64,000 nucleotides of DNA from Marisimplicoccus sp038147335 (GCA_038147335.1 JAYQTK010000002.1:186001-250000), one strand, 5' to 3'; counted from the first letter of the stretch, positions 24,491 to 33,884 are shown. Program-made: numbers and translations. Notes: generated from the sequence alone by a model not told the origin.

Positions 24491-25636
24491 ATGAAAAAGA
24501 CTAGTCTAATATTATCAATTATATTTTTGAGTATATCTTCAGCTTGCTCTCAAAGAGAAAATTACCCACCTATTCAAGATTCTAACGAAAACTCATTTGA
24601 ATTAGTTAAAATTGTTGATGGAATTGATATTCCCTGGGGTCTTGCATTCACTGATAAATCTTCATTTTTAGTTACTGACAAGAAAGGTATTTTGTACCAC
24701 GTTGAAGATGGTAAGAAAAGTATAATTAAAGGTATACCTAAAATTGTATTTTCAAGACAAGGTGGTTTACTAGATGTAGCAGTAGATAAAAACTTTAGTT
24801 CTAATCAGATAATTTATTTGACAGCTAGTGTTTCTGACTCAGAAAAAGGTTCAAATACCTCATTATTTTCAGCTAAACTTGATGGAGATAGTTTAGTTGA
24901 TCTAAAGCAACTTTACAAAGCTTCACCTGATTCTGAAGAGCAAAGACATTTTGGTGGAAGTATTTTATTAAAGAATCAACATATTTATTTTACCATAGGT
25001 GATAGAGGAAACAGAGATATTAACCCACAAGATCTAAATTTAGATGGAGGTAAAATTTACAGATTGAATCTTGATGGTTCAATTCCAGATGATAATCCAT
25101 TCTTTGATATGGAAAACACAAAGAAGGCTGTATGGAGTTATGGACATAGAAACCCTCAAGGTATAGTAGATGGATTTAACAATGATGAGATATGGATTCA
25201 TGAGCATGGTCCTAGAGGTGGAGATGAAATAAATATAATCAAAGAACCTAAAAATAATGAAGATCCTGTTAGAGAAAGAAATTATGGCTGGCCAAAAGCA
25301 ACTTATGGAATAAACTATAGCGGTAGTGAAATAACTAAAAATAAAACCTTAGACGGGGTTACTGACCCATATTACTATTGGACCCCATCTATTGCTCCTT
25401 CTGGAATGGTAATGATTAAAGGTTCAGAAATTTATAGTGATTGGAACAATACTTTATTAATAGGGTCATTAAGCTTTAGATATCTTGAAAGATTAGAATT
25501 TGATAATTCTGGAATAATAATGAGGGAAAAACTCTTTCCCAGAATAGGTAGAGTCAGAGACGTGAACCTAAGTCCTGATGGTTATGTATATATTAGTGTT
25601 GAAGGTGAGGGTATCTTTAAAATTTTACCAAAGTAG
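24491..25636 (+). CDS. PQQ-dependent aldose sugar dehydrogenase-like lipoprotein
   Basis: A six-bladed beta-propeller of the soluble glucose dehydrogenase (GSDH/YliI) family. The 381-residue protein has a lipoprotein signal (SSACSQ, cysteine near residue 19) followed by IPWGLAF, GGLLDVAVD, HFGGSIL, GDRGNRD, GKIYRLNLDGSIPDDNPF, YGHRNPQG and EHGPRGGDEINI. The last contains the histidine and arginine that bind PQQ and substrate in the family. It acts in the periplasm. It sits upstream of the ftsB-parAB group; the link is positional. Confidence 0.9.
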   Translation: MKKTSLILSIIFLSISSACSQRENYPPIQDSNENSFELVKIVDGIDIPWGLAFTDKSSFLVTDKKGILYHVEDGKKSIIKGIPKIVFSRQGGLLDVAVDKNFSSNQIIYLTASVSDSEKGSNTSLFSAKLDGDSLVDLKQLYKASPDSEEQRHFGGSILLKNQHIYFTIGDRGNRDINPQDLNLDGGKIYRLNLDGSIPDDNPFFDMENTKKAVWSYGHRNPQGIVDGFNNDEIWIHEHGPRGGDEINIIKEPKNNEDPVRERNYGWPKATYGINYSGSEITKNKTLDGVTDPYYYWTPSIAPSGMVMIKGSEIYSDWNNTLLIGSLSFRYLERLEFDNSGIIMREKLFPRIGRVRDVNLSPDGYVYISVEGEGIFKILPK

Positions 25637-25641
25637 ATTCA

Positions 25642-25959
25642 ATGAGTGATTTTTTAAAGAAACTAAAATCTATAATAGGCAAAACCTACTTTAAATATTT
25701 AGTTATTTTAATTGCATTCATATTCTGGATGACTTTTCTAGATACAAATTCACTTCTCATTCACGCCGAATTAAATAGAGAAATAAAAAAATTGAAAAAG
25801 AGAAAAGATGCACTCACAGAAGAAATAGTCAAAGATCAAGGGTTAATAAAAAGACTTGAAAATTTAGATAGTCTAGAACACTATGGAAGAGAAAAATATA
25901 ATTTAAAAAAACAAAATGAGGATATATTTATCATTGAATATAAATCAGAAAATGAATAA
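25642..25959 (+). CDS. septum formation initiator family protein (FtsB/DivIC-like)
   Basis: A short bitopic division protein of 105 residues: cytoplasmic N-terminus, one membrane helix (about residues 19-37, with YLVILIAFIFWMTFL), then a coiled coil rich in K, E and L (ELNREIKKLKKRKDALTEE) and the family tail HYGREKYNLKK. FtsB/DivIC pairs with FtsL and FtsQ to activate septal peptidoglycan synthesis. It starts 5 bases after the sugar dehydrogenase stop and is followed by parA after 3 bases, so all may be one transcription unit. Confidence 0.9.
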   Translation: MSDFLKKLKSIIGKTYFKYLVILIAFIFWMTFLDTNSLLIHAELNREIKKLKKRKDALTEEIVKDQGLIKRLENLDSLEHYGREKYNLKKQNEDIFIIEYKSENE

Positions 25960-25962
25960 TTA

Positions 25963-26733
25963 ATGGCAAAAATAATTTCAATAGCTAATCAAAAAGGTGG
26001 AGTTGGTAAAACAACTACCTCTGTCAATCTTGCTGCTTCTTTAGGTGTTCTTGAAATGAAGGTTTTAATTATTGATGCAGATCCTCAAGCAAATGCTTCT
26101 TCCGGACTTGGATTTGATCCAAATGATAATGATCATTCCCTCTATCAAGTTTTTTCTGAGTCTATAAAAATAAGTGAAGTAATAAAAAAAACTGAATCTC
26201 CTAATCTTGATATAATTCAATCAAGTATCGATCTAGTTGGTGTTGAAATAGAATTGGTTGATATTGAGAATAGAGAATATAAACTAAAAGAGCAGATTGA
26301 AAGCATAAAAGCTGATTATGATTTTATTTTGATTGATTGTGCCCCTTCACTTGGATTAATTACACTTAATGCTTTAACTTGTTCAGATTCAGTATTAATT
26401 CCAATTCAATGTGAGTATTTTGCCCTTGAAGGTTTAGGTAAGCTTCTCAATACTATTAAAAGCGTACAAAAAATACACAATCAAGATCTAGATATCGAAG
26501 GAATTCTGTTGACTATGTATGATTCACGATTAAGACTTTCAAATCAAGTTGTTGATGAGGTAAAAAAACATTTTGGAGATATAGTATTTAAAACAATTAT
26601 TCAAAGGAATATTAAACTAGGAGAAGCACCTGGTTTTGGAAAAGATATTATAACTTACGATGTAACTTCTAAGGGGACGAAAAACTATCTTTCTCTAGCT
26701 GATGAAATAATTAAAAAGAATGTAAATGTCTGA
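25963..26733 (+). CDS. parA: chromosome partitioning ATPase ParA/Soj
   Basis: ParA is a DNA-binding ATPase that drives segregation of ParB-parS complexes. The 256-residue protein has the deviant Walker A motif KGGVGKTT (residues 10-17), the A' segment IDADPQANAS (about 37-46) and Walker B LIDCAPSLG (about 123-131). Its short length, without a helix-turn-helix N-terminus, is typical of chromosomal Soj-type proteins. It overlaps parB by 8 bases. Confidence 0.96.
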   Translation: MAKIISIANQKGGVGKTTTSVNLAASLGVLEMKVLIIDADPQANASSGLGFDPNDNDHSLYQVFSESIKISEVIKKTESPNLDIIQSSIDLVGVEIELVDIENREYKLKEQIESIKADYDFILIDCAPSLGLITLNALTCSDSVLIPIQCEYFALEGLGKLLNTIKSVQKIHNQDLDIEGILLTMYDSRLRLSNQVVDEVKKHFGDIVFKTIIQRNIKLGEAPGFGKDIITYDVTSKGTKNYLSLADEIIKKNVNV

Positions 26734-27607
26734 CAAAAAACAGAAGAGAGTTTTAGGAAGAGGCCTTGATGCTCTATTGGGTAACTCAAGTGATGATGAG
26801 AATAGCTTAAAGCCTCTTGGTAATATTAATTCATTTGAAATCGACATTAATAAGATAGAAGTTAATCCAAATCAACCAAGATCAAATTTCGATAGTGCTG
26901 AACTGGATAGTCTTTCAAATTCTATAAAAGACCTTGGAATCATTCAACCAATAACTGTAAGAAAGATAAACTCATCTAAATATGAGATAATATCTGGTGA
27001 GAGAAGGTATAGAGCAACAAAGAAAGCAGGCTTAACTTCAATTCCTTGCTATATAAGAGGAGTTGAAAGCGAATCCGATATTCTTAAGATGTCATTAGTT
27101 GAAAATGTCCAGAGAGTTGATCTAGATCCAATTGAGATTGGATTAAGCTATGAGAGGTTGGTTGATGAATATAAGCTTGATATTGATTCTATTTCAAGAA
27201 TAGTTGGCAAAGATCGATCAACAATTTCTAATTATATAAGATTACTTAAACTTGATCCAATCATTCAATCAGGAATAAGAGACAGATTCTTATCAATGGG
27301 ACATGGAAGAGCTCTTATTAATGTTGATGATAAAAAAATTCAATTAGAAATTTATGAGCAAATAATATCAAAAAATTTATCTGTAAGACAAACTGAAAAA
27401 ATTGTAAGAGAGCTAAATGTTAAAAAAGTTAATTCAAATATCAATTCTGATGTTTCTAAAATCTATATTGATGCAACCAATAAGTTTGAAAAAATATTTG
27501 GCTCAAAAGTTAAACTTAAAGAAGATTCAACTGGTAAGGTTTCATTATCAACCTCTTTTAAAAGTATTAATGATTTATACTCAATTCTAAAAAAATTATC
27601 AAATTGA
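26726..27607 (+). CDS. parB: chromosome partitioning protein ParB/Spo0J
   Basis: ParB binds parS sites and spreads as a CTP-dependent clamp. The 293-residue protein starts with the characteristic RVLGRGLDALLG segment and has the ParB/Srx CTPase motif in ISGERRYRATKKAG (near residue 90). A helix-turn-helix region follows (SISRIVGKDRSTISNYIRLLKL, about residues 150-175), then a C-terminal dimerisation domain. I did not find a convincing parS palindrome in this window. Its TGA overlaps the TTG start of the DUF5683 gene as TTGA. Confidence 0.96.
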   Translation: MSDKKQKRVLGRGLDALLGNSSDDENSLKPLGNINSFEIDINKIEVNPNQPRSNFDSAELDSLSNSIKDLGIIQPITVRKINSSKYEIISGERRYRATKKAGLTSIPCYIRGVESESDILKMSLVENVQRVDLDPIEIGLSYERLVDEYKLDIDSISRIVGKDRSTISNYIRLLKLDPIIQSGIRDRFLSMGHGRALINVDDKKIQLEIYEQIISKNLSVRQTEKIVRELNVKKVNSNINSDVSKIYIDATNKFEKIFGSKVKLKEDSTGKVSLSTSFKSINDLYSILKKLSN

Positions 27608-28161
27608 GAAATTTTTTTTTATCAATAGTAGTTTTATTTTCATTCAATTCTTATTGCCAATCCGAATTAGATTCCATATATGTAAGCCCAAGAAAACAAA
27701 GATTAATTGATGATCCTTTGACTCCATCAAAAGCTGCATTTTATTCTTCAGTAGTGCCAGGACTGGGTCAAGTTTATACAAGAAGATATTGGATGGTTCC
27801 AATAATATATGGTGGATTGGGAACTTCAGCTTACTATTTCAATTACAATCAGAAAGAAATGAATAAATATAGAACAGCATATAAAAGAAGGCTGGCTGGA
27901 TATTTTGATGATGAATATATTGATATAATTCCTGAAAACGAGAAATTATTAGAGGGTATGAAGTTTCATAGGAGATATAAAGACTTTGCGTTTATGTTTT
28001 TAGTTGGTACTTATGTTCTAAATATCATTGACGCAAATGTAGGAGCTCATTTACTTCAATTTAATGTAAGTGAAGATCTTTCTGTTAGACCATTTATTGA
28101 AAGTAATTATTTTGATTTTTCTCAAAATGCAGGAATTAAACTAAAAATTAATTTAGACTAG
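27604..28161 (+). CDS. DUF5683 domain protein
   Basis: A Bacteroidota family commonly found behind parAB. The 185-residue product begins with a signal-like hydrophobic segment ending near residue 18 (SYCQ) and has the family core DPLTPSKAAFYSSVVPGLGQ and YTRRYWMVPIIYGGL, with two or three membrane segments. The start is TTG, inside the parB stop (TTGA); no alternative fits. In many flavobacteria dapB lies between this gene and lepB. Here lepB follows directly after one base. Function unknown; envelope location is likely. Confidence 0.85.
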   Translation: MRNFFLSIVVLFSFNSYCQSELDSIYVSPRKQRLIDDPLTPSKAAFYSSVVPGLGQVYTRRYWMVPIIYGGLGTSAYYFNYNQKEMNKYRTAYKRRLAGYFDDEYIDIIPENEKLLEGMKFHRRYKDFAFMFLVGTYVLNIIDANVGAHLLQFNVSEDLSVRPFIESNYFDFSQNAGIKLKINLD

Positions 28162-28162
28162 A

Positions 28163-29854
28163 ATGAGTTTTATTGAGTGGATTTATTTTTTCTTGATTTA
28201 CAATGGGTTAATCTTCGCTGGATCTCAGAAGCTATTTAGACTAGCTGGAGTTCCTGGCTGGCACGCAATTATTCCATTCTATAATATCATTAAACATTTA
28301 GACATAATCCAAAGACCAAGATGGTGGATAATACTTGTTTTTATTCCAGTAATTAATCTACTTATGATACCTGTAGTCTGGGTAGAATTTATTAAAAGGT
28401 TTAATCATAACTCCAAGATTGATAGAATACTAGTTATACTAACTCTTGGGTTTTATTTTTTTTATATAAGCTATGCTAGTAGCAAAACAAAATTAGTTGA
28501 AGAGATTTCTTTCTCTGGATTTGAAAGATCCATTGGCTCATTCATTTTTGCTATAGTTATAGCAACAATTGTACATAATTATTTTCTTCAACCTTTTGTA
28601 ATACCAACTGGGTCGTTAGAGAAGACCTTAAGAGTAGGTGATTTTTTATTAGTAAGCAAGTTTCATTATGGTGCTAGAGTTCCCTCAACTGTTGTTACTC
28701 TTCCCATGGTTCATGATACTATACCAATTATTAAAACTAGATCATATTTAAAAAGTCCTCAATTACCATATATTAGAATTCCTGGATTTCAAGAAATAAA
28801 GAATAATGATATTGTAGTTTTTAATTGGCCTGCAGATACTGTTAGAAGATTTTTTGTCAAGGAAAAAGGAGTTATTAAGCCAAGAGATAAAAAATCAAAT
28901 TACGTAAAAAGAGCACTTGGCATTCCTGGAGATACAATTGAAATTAAAGATGGAATTATTTTTATAAATGGTAAAAAGAATGTCTTACCAGATAGAGCTA
29001 AACCGATTTTTACCTATAATATAAGGTCTGAAAAAGGAGTTTCATCAAACAAACTAAAAGAAATAGGAATTGAGGGTTTTATTAGAAAATTTATTATTAA
29101 AAATTTAACTCCAAGATCATATGAAGAAATATCAAATTATATACTAAGTATCTCCAACACTAATGATAATGAATATTTAGTATATACAGATGACTCTGGA
29201 ATACCCCTAAGTATTATTAGGGATAACAATATAAATATTAGTGAATTAATCGATAGTACAAGAGAGATTAGTTTAACATATGAGGATGCTTTTAAAGTTG
29301 AAAATTCTAATCTATTTGACACAATTTACAGAGTTACTCAGAGTAAAGGTGTATCCAATTTAAATTTCTTTCCTAATAACAACAATTTTAAATGGAATAA
29401 CGACTATCTAGGCCCAATTTATATTCCAAAAAAAGGAGACCAAATTGATCTAAGTTTAGATAATCTCCCACTTTATAAAAAAATAATAAAAGACTATGAA
29501 TTTAATGATATTGAGATCTCAAATGGCAGAATTATTATAAACAGCGAAGAACAGGACTCATACACATTTAAACAAGATTATTATTGGATGATGGGAGACA
29601 ATAGATATAACTCAGAAGATTCAAGAGTATGGGGTTTTGTTCCATTTGATCATGTTTTAGGTAAACCAGTTTTTATTTGGATGAGTATTGATGGACTATT
29701 TAATGGGATTCAAAACTGGAAATTTAGATGGGATCGAATATTTACAACTATTGGACTAGATGGAGAACCAAGATCTTATCTCCCTCATTTTATAGCTTTA
29801 ATGGTCTTATGGCAGCTATATGTTTTTATCAAAAGAAGGAAATCTAAAAATTAA
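28163..29854 (+). CDS. lepB: signal peptidase I with N-terminal DUF5684-like membrane region
   Basis: LepB cleaves Sec and Tat signal peptides outside the inner membrane. The 563-residue protein is much longer than E. coli LepB. An N-terminal segment (residues 1-110, PGWHAIIPFYN) with three hydrophobic helices resembles DUF5684. The S26 domain follows, with catalytic serine 151 in PTGSLEKTL (most relatives have SSME) and catalytic lysine 249 in YVKRALGIPGD. A large insertion (about 265-450) precedes the MMGDNRYNSEDSR box. Its stop shares TTAA with the convergent rhomboid gene. Confidence 0.93.
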   Translation: MSFIEWIYFFLIYNGLIFAGSQKLFRLAGVPGWHAIIPFYNIIKHLDIIQRPRWWIILVFIPVINLLMIPVVWVEFIKRFNHNSKIDRILVILTLGFYFFYISYASSKTKLVEEISFSGFERSIGSFIFAIVIATIVHNYFLQPFVIPTGSLEKTLRVGDFLLVSKFHYGARVPSTVVTLPMVHDTIPIIKTRSYLKSPQLPYIRIPGFQEIKNNDIVVFNWPADTVRRFFVKEKGVIKPRDKKSNYVKRALGIPGDTIEIKDGIIFINGKKNVLPDRAKPIFTYNIRSEKGVSSNKLKEIGIEGFIRKFIIKNLTPRSYEEISNYILSISNTNDNEYLVYTDDSGIPLSIIRDNNINISELIDSTREISLTYEDAFKVENSNLFDTIYRVTQSKGVSNLNFFPNNNNFKWNNDYLGPIYIPKKGDQIDLSLDNLPLYKKIIKDYEFNDIEISNGRIIINSEEQDSYTFKQDYYWMMGDNRYNSEDSRVWGFVPFDHVLGKPVFIWMSIDGLFNGIQNWKFRWDRIFTTIGLDGEPRSYLPHFIALMVLWQLYVFIKRRKSKN

Positions 29855-30654
29855 TCATTATCAGAGTTCTTAAATAAAAAATCCTTCTCACTCTTACTTA
29901 AACTTTCGTATCCAGATTTACTTATTTTATCCAATATATTGTCAATCTTTTTTTGATTGCTACCACTCTGTTTAGAACTAGAGAGATTTTTAATATATCT
30001 GAAGAAAATATTAAAAGTAGAAAAGCTATATTCTTTATTAAAGTTTTTTGCATAGTAGAAACCATAAAAAGCACCACCCAAATGTGCAATATTTCCACCA
30101 GCATTACTAAAGGGTATTTGTATTAAACTCAATAAAACATAGAAAAGACCTAAATATTTCAATTTAATATCAAAAAAAATGAGGTTCACTCTAGTGTTTG
30201 GCATATATGAACAAGCAAAAATAAGTACAGCGTAAACAGCAGCTGATGATCCTATCAAAGGTGAAAAAGCATTTTTAAATACTGGGAAAATATTATATGA
30301 AATCACAAAGAATAGACCTCCCATAAGTGCACCATAAAAATATATTTCTATTAATTTTTTATTTGTTAGAAAATTTAAAAAATGTTTACAAACAACATAC
30401 AAAATCAACATATTCCAAAATATGTGAAAAAAATCAATGTGAAAAAAAGAATATGATATTAGTGTCCAAGGACTTCTAATAATATCTCCTATTCCTGGGT
30501 GAAGATCAAAGTAATTGATAAGGCTAAATTGTTTTAAATTAAAAAGAAACAAAAATGTATTTAAAACAAGTGGAAGTAAAAAAACAATAATATTGATTAT
30601 TATAATTTTTTTAAAAAAAGGTTGATTTAAAAAATATCTAAATCCTAATTCCAT
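29851..30654 (-). CDS. rhomboid family intramembrane protease (second copy)
   Basis: The 267-residue protein has about six membrane helices. The first conserved segment FFHIFWNMLILY carries the HxxxN pair, then GSSAAVYAV holds the presumed catalytic serine, and HLGGAFYGF the catalytic histidine. The serine motif is GxSA rather than GxSG. The last ~60 residues are a polar cytoplasmic tail. It follows the other rhomboid with a 10-base overlap; tandem rhomboids downstream of mutL are a recurrent flavobacterial arrangement. Substrates unknown. Confidence 0.87.
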   Translation of the reverse strand: MELGFRYFLNQPFFKKIIIINIIVFLLPLVLNTFLFLFNLKQFSLINYFDLHPGIGDIIRSPWTLISYSFFHIDFFHIFWNMLILYVVCKHFLNFLTNKKLIEIYFYGALMGGLFFVISYNIFPVFKNAFSPLIGSSAAVYAVLIFACSYMPNTRVNLIFFDIKLKYLGLFYVLLSLIQIPFSNAGGNIAHLGGAFYGFYYAKNFNKEYSFSTFNIFFRYIKNLSSSKQSGSNQKKIDNILDKISKSGYESLSKSEKDFLFKNSDND

Positions 30655-31382
30655 CTTTTATTATTAAACTGATTTTTTTTCCAGTACCACATCATTATAA
30701 ATCCAGTAATTGCTCCACCAATATGAGCAAAGTGAGCAATTGGACCAACTGAATATGATGTAAATCCAAAGAAAAGGTCAAATAAAATTAGAAGAGGTAC
30801 TAAATATTTAGCTTTAATAGGTATTGGTGGAAAAAGAAGCATTAGTTGAACATTTGGAAATAACATAGCAAATCCAACTAGTATACCATAAAGAGCTCCA
30901 GATGCTCCTACCATAACTGCCTTATATGATTGAATTCCAGAAGCAAGCTTTGCTTCCCCTAATGTCTGTATTAGACTAGTATTTAGTCTACCTGTTTCAA
31001 AAAAACTATTTATCTCATTTTTTGTTGAGCCATTATCAATTAATAATTGTGTTACAGATAAAACATCATAGTGATACACTAGAGTTTGAATAAGAACCGC
31101 ACCAAAACCAGCAGACAAATAGAAAAAAATAAATTTTTGTTTCCCCCACATTTGTTCTAATGGAGTACCAAACATCCATAGACCAAACATATTAAATAAA
31201 ATATGAGTTGTATCACCATGCATAAACATGTGAGAAAGAGGTTGCCAAAGAAAAAAATTTGAATTTTTTGGATAGTGCATAGCGAAAAGATCATACATCA
31301 ACTCTCCAAAAACCATTGATGCAATATAAAAAATCACATTAATTATGATTAAATGTTTTACTATTTCACTTACCCTACCCAT
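30645..31382 (-). CDS. rhomboid family intramembrane protease (first copy)
   Basis: This 245-residue integral membrane protease has HILFNMFGLWMFG (oxyanion-hole histidine and asparagine), GASGALYGI with the catalytic serine and HIGGAITGF with the catalytic histidine. This full Ser-His dyad motif set is more canonical than in the copy downstream. A soluble insertion (about residues 108-140) lies between helices, expected on the periplasmic face. The start overlaps the mutL stop by 8 bases, so it is part of the ribH-mutL-rhomboid operon. Confidence 0.9.
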   Translation of the reverse strand: MGRVSEIVKHLIIINVIFYIASMVFGELMYDLFAMHYPKNSNFFLWQPLSHMFMHGDTTHILFNMFGLWMFGTPLEQMWGKQKFIFFYLSAGFGAVLIQTLVYHYDVLSVTQLLIDNGSTKNEINSFFETGRLNTSLIQTLGEAKLASGIQSYKAVMVGASGALYGILVGFAMLFPNVQLMLLFPPIPIKAKYLVPLLILFDLFFGFTSYSVGPIAHFAHIGGAITGFIMMWYWKKNQFNNKRWN

Positions 31383-33126
31383 TAAATTTGTTTTCTATAT
31401 CGTTTTTATTTAAAGTAATAAATATTTGCTTATTATCAGGAGACAGATTAGGTTCTTTACATGAAAATAAATGATTTACAATATACTCCTGCTCATCTGA
31501 ATTAAGTTTTTGACCCGATTTAATTGAAGTAATTTTTGAAAGTCTTTTTGCAAAGAAATCAGATGCACTAAAATCATTAGAAGTATTAAAGTCCTCATTG
31601 AGAATATTTTCAATAACTTCTTCTACGTTATTTTTTTCTATCCCAAATGGAATGGATTCAATAAGCATTAAATTATTCCTAACAATTATATCAAAACCAA
31701 TTGATTTAAATTCATCAATAATTTTATTATATAGCAATAATTGTTTTTTTGTTAAACTTAACTCAATTGGAAAAACTAACTTTTGAGAATTAACAGAGTT
31801 CTCAAAAATTGATTTTAAAAAAGACTCATACAATATTCTCTGATGAGCTAAATTTTGATTTATTATAATAAGAGATGACTTGTTAGTACTTACAATAAAT
31901 TTATTCAAAATCTGGAAGATCTTTAAAGTGTGATTATTATCATCTTCCAAGTTTAATATATTATTATTACTATTAGCCAAGTCATCGTCAATAACTTTAT
32001 TTACTTCCTTTTCATTAAAAACCTTAAAGGGGTTAAAATCAGAATTAATCTCAATACTAGGAGAAGTTGGCTGTGACTTAACTTGATCATAGGAGATATC
32101 CATTGAAGGATCCTTGTCAAAGTCAAGAACAGGACTAACCTGGTATATACCAAGACAATGTTTAACAGAAGAATTTATTATTGAATATAAATTTTGATCA
32201 TCATCAAATTTTATTTCAGTTTTATTTGGATGGACATTAACATCTATTCTGGTAGGATCTATATCAATAAAGAGAAAATATCCTGGGTAATATCCATCTT
32301 TTAGTAAACCATCATATGACGTAGAAATTGAATGATTAATAAATTGACTTTTAATAAATCTGTTATTCACAAAAATAAACTGATTACTCCTAGATTTTTT
32401 TGAAAATTCAGGCTTTAAAACAAAACCTGAAATATTAGCAATTTGGGTACTTTCATTAATAGGGATTAAATTTTCTCTGATTTTCTCTCCAAATATTGAT
32501 ATAATTCTTTTGTTTAATGACTCCTGTTTTAGATAAAAAATCTCCTCTTCATTATTAATAAATGAAAATTCAATTTCTGGATGTGAAATTGCCAACCTAT
32601 GAAAAACGTCAAGTATATGCCTAAGTTCAACAAAATCTGATTTTAAGAAGTTTCTTCTTGCTGGTACGTTATAAAATATATTCTTTATTTTAATTGATGT
32701 ACCCTCTTGAATATTTGAGTCCTTTTCCCTTAAAAGCTCGCCACCATTAATTTCGATAAAATGCCCATTTTGATTATCATTAATTGATTCCATTTCTAAC
32801 ATTGAAACTGAGGAAATAGCAGCTAATGCTTCTCCACGAAATCCCATTGATGAAATAGAAAAAATATCTTCTATTTTATTAATTTTTGATGTCGCATGTT
32901 TTATAAATGATAAATGCATATCATTTTTTGACATTCCTTTTCCATTATCAATTACCTGAATTAGATTTTTTCCAGCATCTTTAATTATAATCTGAATTTT
33001 GGTTGAATTTGCATCAATAGAATTTTCTACGAGTTCTTTTAGGACAGAAGATGGCCTTTGAACTACTTCACCAGCAGCAATTTTATTTGAAACATCACTT
33101 GGTAAAATTTTAATTATGTCTGACAT
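31375..33126 (-). CDS. mutL: DNA mismatch repair protein MutL
   Basis: MutL links MutS to downstream repair. The 583-residue protein has the GHKL ATPase motifs IAAGEVVQRP and ELVENSIDA (near residue 35), IDNGKGM and FRGEALAAISS, with a conserved middle DVNVHPNKTEIKF. The C-terminal domain contains INQNLAHQRILYE where nuclease-proficient MutL proteins have DQHAxxExxxxE, so the aspartate and first histidine are asparagines. A LFSCKEPNLSP segment follows. It lies in an operon from a TPR protein through ribH to two rhomboids. Confidence 0.95.
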   Translation of the reverse strand: MSDIIKILPSDVSNKIAAGEVVQRPSSVLKELVENSIDANSTKIQIIIKDAGKNLIQVIDNGKGMSKNDMHLSFIKHATSKINKIEDIFSISSMGFRGEALAAISSVSMLEMESINDNQNGHFIEINGGELLREKDSNIQEGTSIKIKNIFYNVPARRNFLKSDFVELRHILDVFHRLAISHPEIEFSFINNEEEIFYLKQESLNKRIISIFGEKIRENLIPINESTQIANISGFVLKPEFSKKSRSNQFIFVNNRFIKSQFINHSISTSYDGLLKDGYYPGYFLFIDIDPTRIDVNVHPNKTEIKFDDDQNLYSIINSSVKHCLGIYQVSPVLDFDKDPSMDISYDQVKSQPTSPSIEINSDFNPFKVFNEKEVNKVIDDDLANSNNNILNLEDDNNHTLKIFQILNKFIVSTNKSSLIIINQNLAHQRILYESFLKSIFENSVNSQKLVFPIELSLTKKQLLLYNKIIDEFKSIGFDIIVRNNLMLIESIPFGIEKNNVEEVIENILNEDFNTSNDFSASDFFAKRLSKITSIKSGQKLNSDEQEYIVNHLFSCKEPNLSPDNKQIFITLNKNDIENKFNG

Positions 33127-33413
33127 TAATTGGTAAAGAAAATATTTATATCAAAATCAATGATGTATAAAAATACCAAAATAAGGAAAAGAACAATTAA
33201 GATTAATGTCATATTAATACCCCTGTTTTTTCTATTACGCATTTTATATCTCTGATCAGCCCAATGCTTTCCAATGTCGTTTGAGTTGTATGACTCTCTG
33301 TAAACAGAAAACTTTGATTCAAAAGTTGCCGGAACATCATCTTTACCTTTGTAAAAACGAGGAGTATAATTGAATTTTCTATTTTTATTTAACTTAAAGA
33401 AGTTAACTTTCAT
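33126..33413 (-). CDS. small membrane-anchored hypothetical protein
   Basis: The 95-residue product has a basic, aromatic N-terminal part (KLNKNRKFNYTPRFY, RYKMRNRKNRG) and one C-terminal membrane helix (about residues 68-86, LILIVLFLILVFLYII). It is a tail-anchored layout with the bulk in the cytoplasm. Flavobacterial genomes commonly carry such an ORF between ribH and mutL; I know of no function. Start and stop overlap both neighbours by 1-4 bases, which supports translation. Confidence 0.75.
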   Translation of the reverse strand: MKVNFFKLNKNRKFNYTPRFYKGKDDVPATFESKFSVYRESYNSNDIGKHWADQRYKMRNRKNRGINMTLILIVLFLILVFLYIIDFDINIFFTN

Positions 33414-33883
33414 TGATTAAATGTAATCATTTTAAGAGCTGCAATTGCAGAATCCTCACCCTTATTATACTTACCACCACTCCTATCAATAGATTGGCTT
33501 ATATTGTCATCTGTCGATACGCATAAAATTATAGGTATATCAGATATAATATTTAAATCTTTAATACCATTTAAAACAGCATTTGACACAAATTCAAAGT
33601 GTCTTGTTTCACCTTGAATTATACATCCAATTGCTATAACTGCATCAAAATCTTTATTAATTAGGTTTTTACAGGCAAATATTAACTCAAAACTACCAGG
33701 AACATTAATTTTAGAAATGTTTTTTTCTTTAACACCATTTTTTGTAAGTATATTTTTGGCTCCACTGAATAGTTTCTCTGTAATTTCATTATGCCACTCT
33801 GAGACAACACATGCAATTTTTAATTTATCAGGATTTAATACTTCAAAATCTTTGTTAAAATATTCAGATTGCTTAGCAGACAT
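33410..33883 (-). CDS. ribH: 6,7-dimethyl-8-ribityllumazine synthase
   Basis: RibH makes lumazine, the direct precursor of riboflavin, and forms a 60-mer or pentamer in the cytoplasm. The 157-residue protein has ACVVSEWHNEITEKL near residue 24 (substrate-binding), VPGSFEL near 61, AIGCIIQGETRHFEFV near 85 (phosphate-binding and catalytic histidine) and a C-terminal NKGEDSAIAALKM. It sits in the TPR-ribH-mutL operon, apart from other rib genes. Confidence 0.95.
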   Translation of the reverse strand: MSAKQSEYFNKDFEVLNPDKLKIACVVSEWHNEITEKLFSGAKNILTKNGVKEKNISKINVPGSFELIFACKNLINKDFDAVIAIGCIIQGETRHFEFVSNAVLNGIKDLNIISDIPIILCVSTDDNISQSIDRSGGKYNKGEDSAIAALKMITFNQ

Positions 33884-33884
33884 T

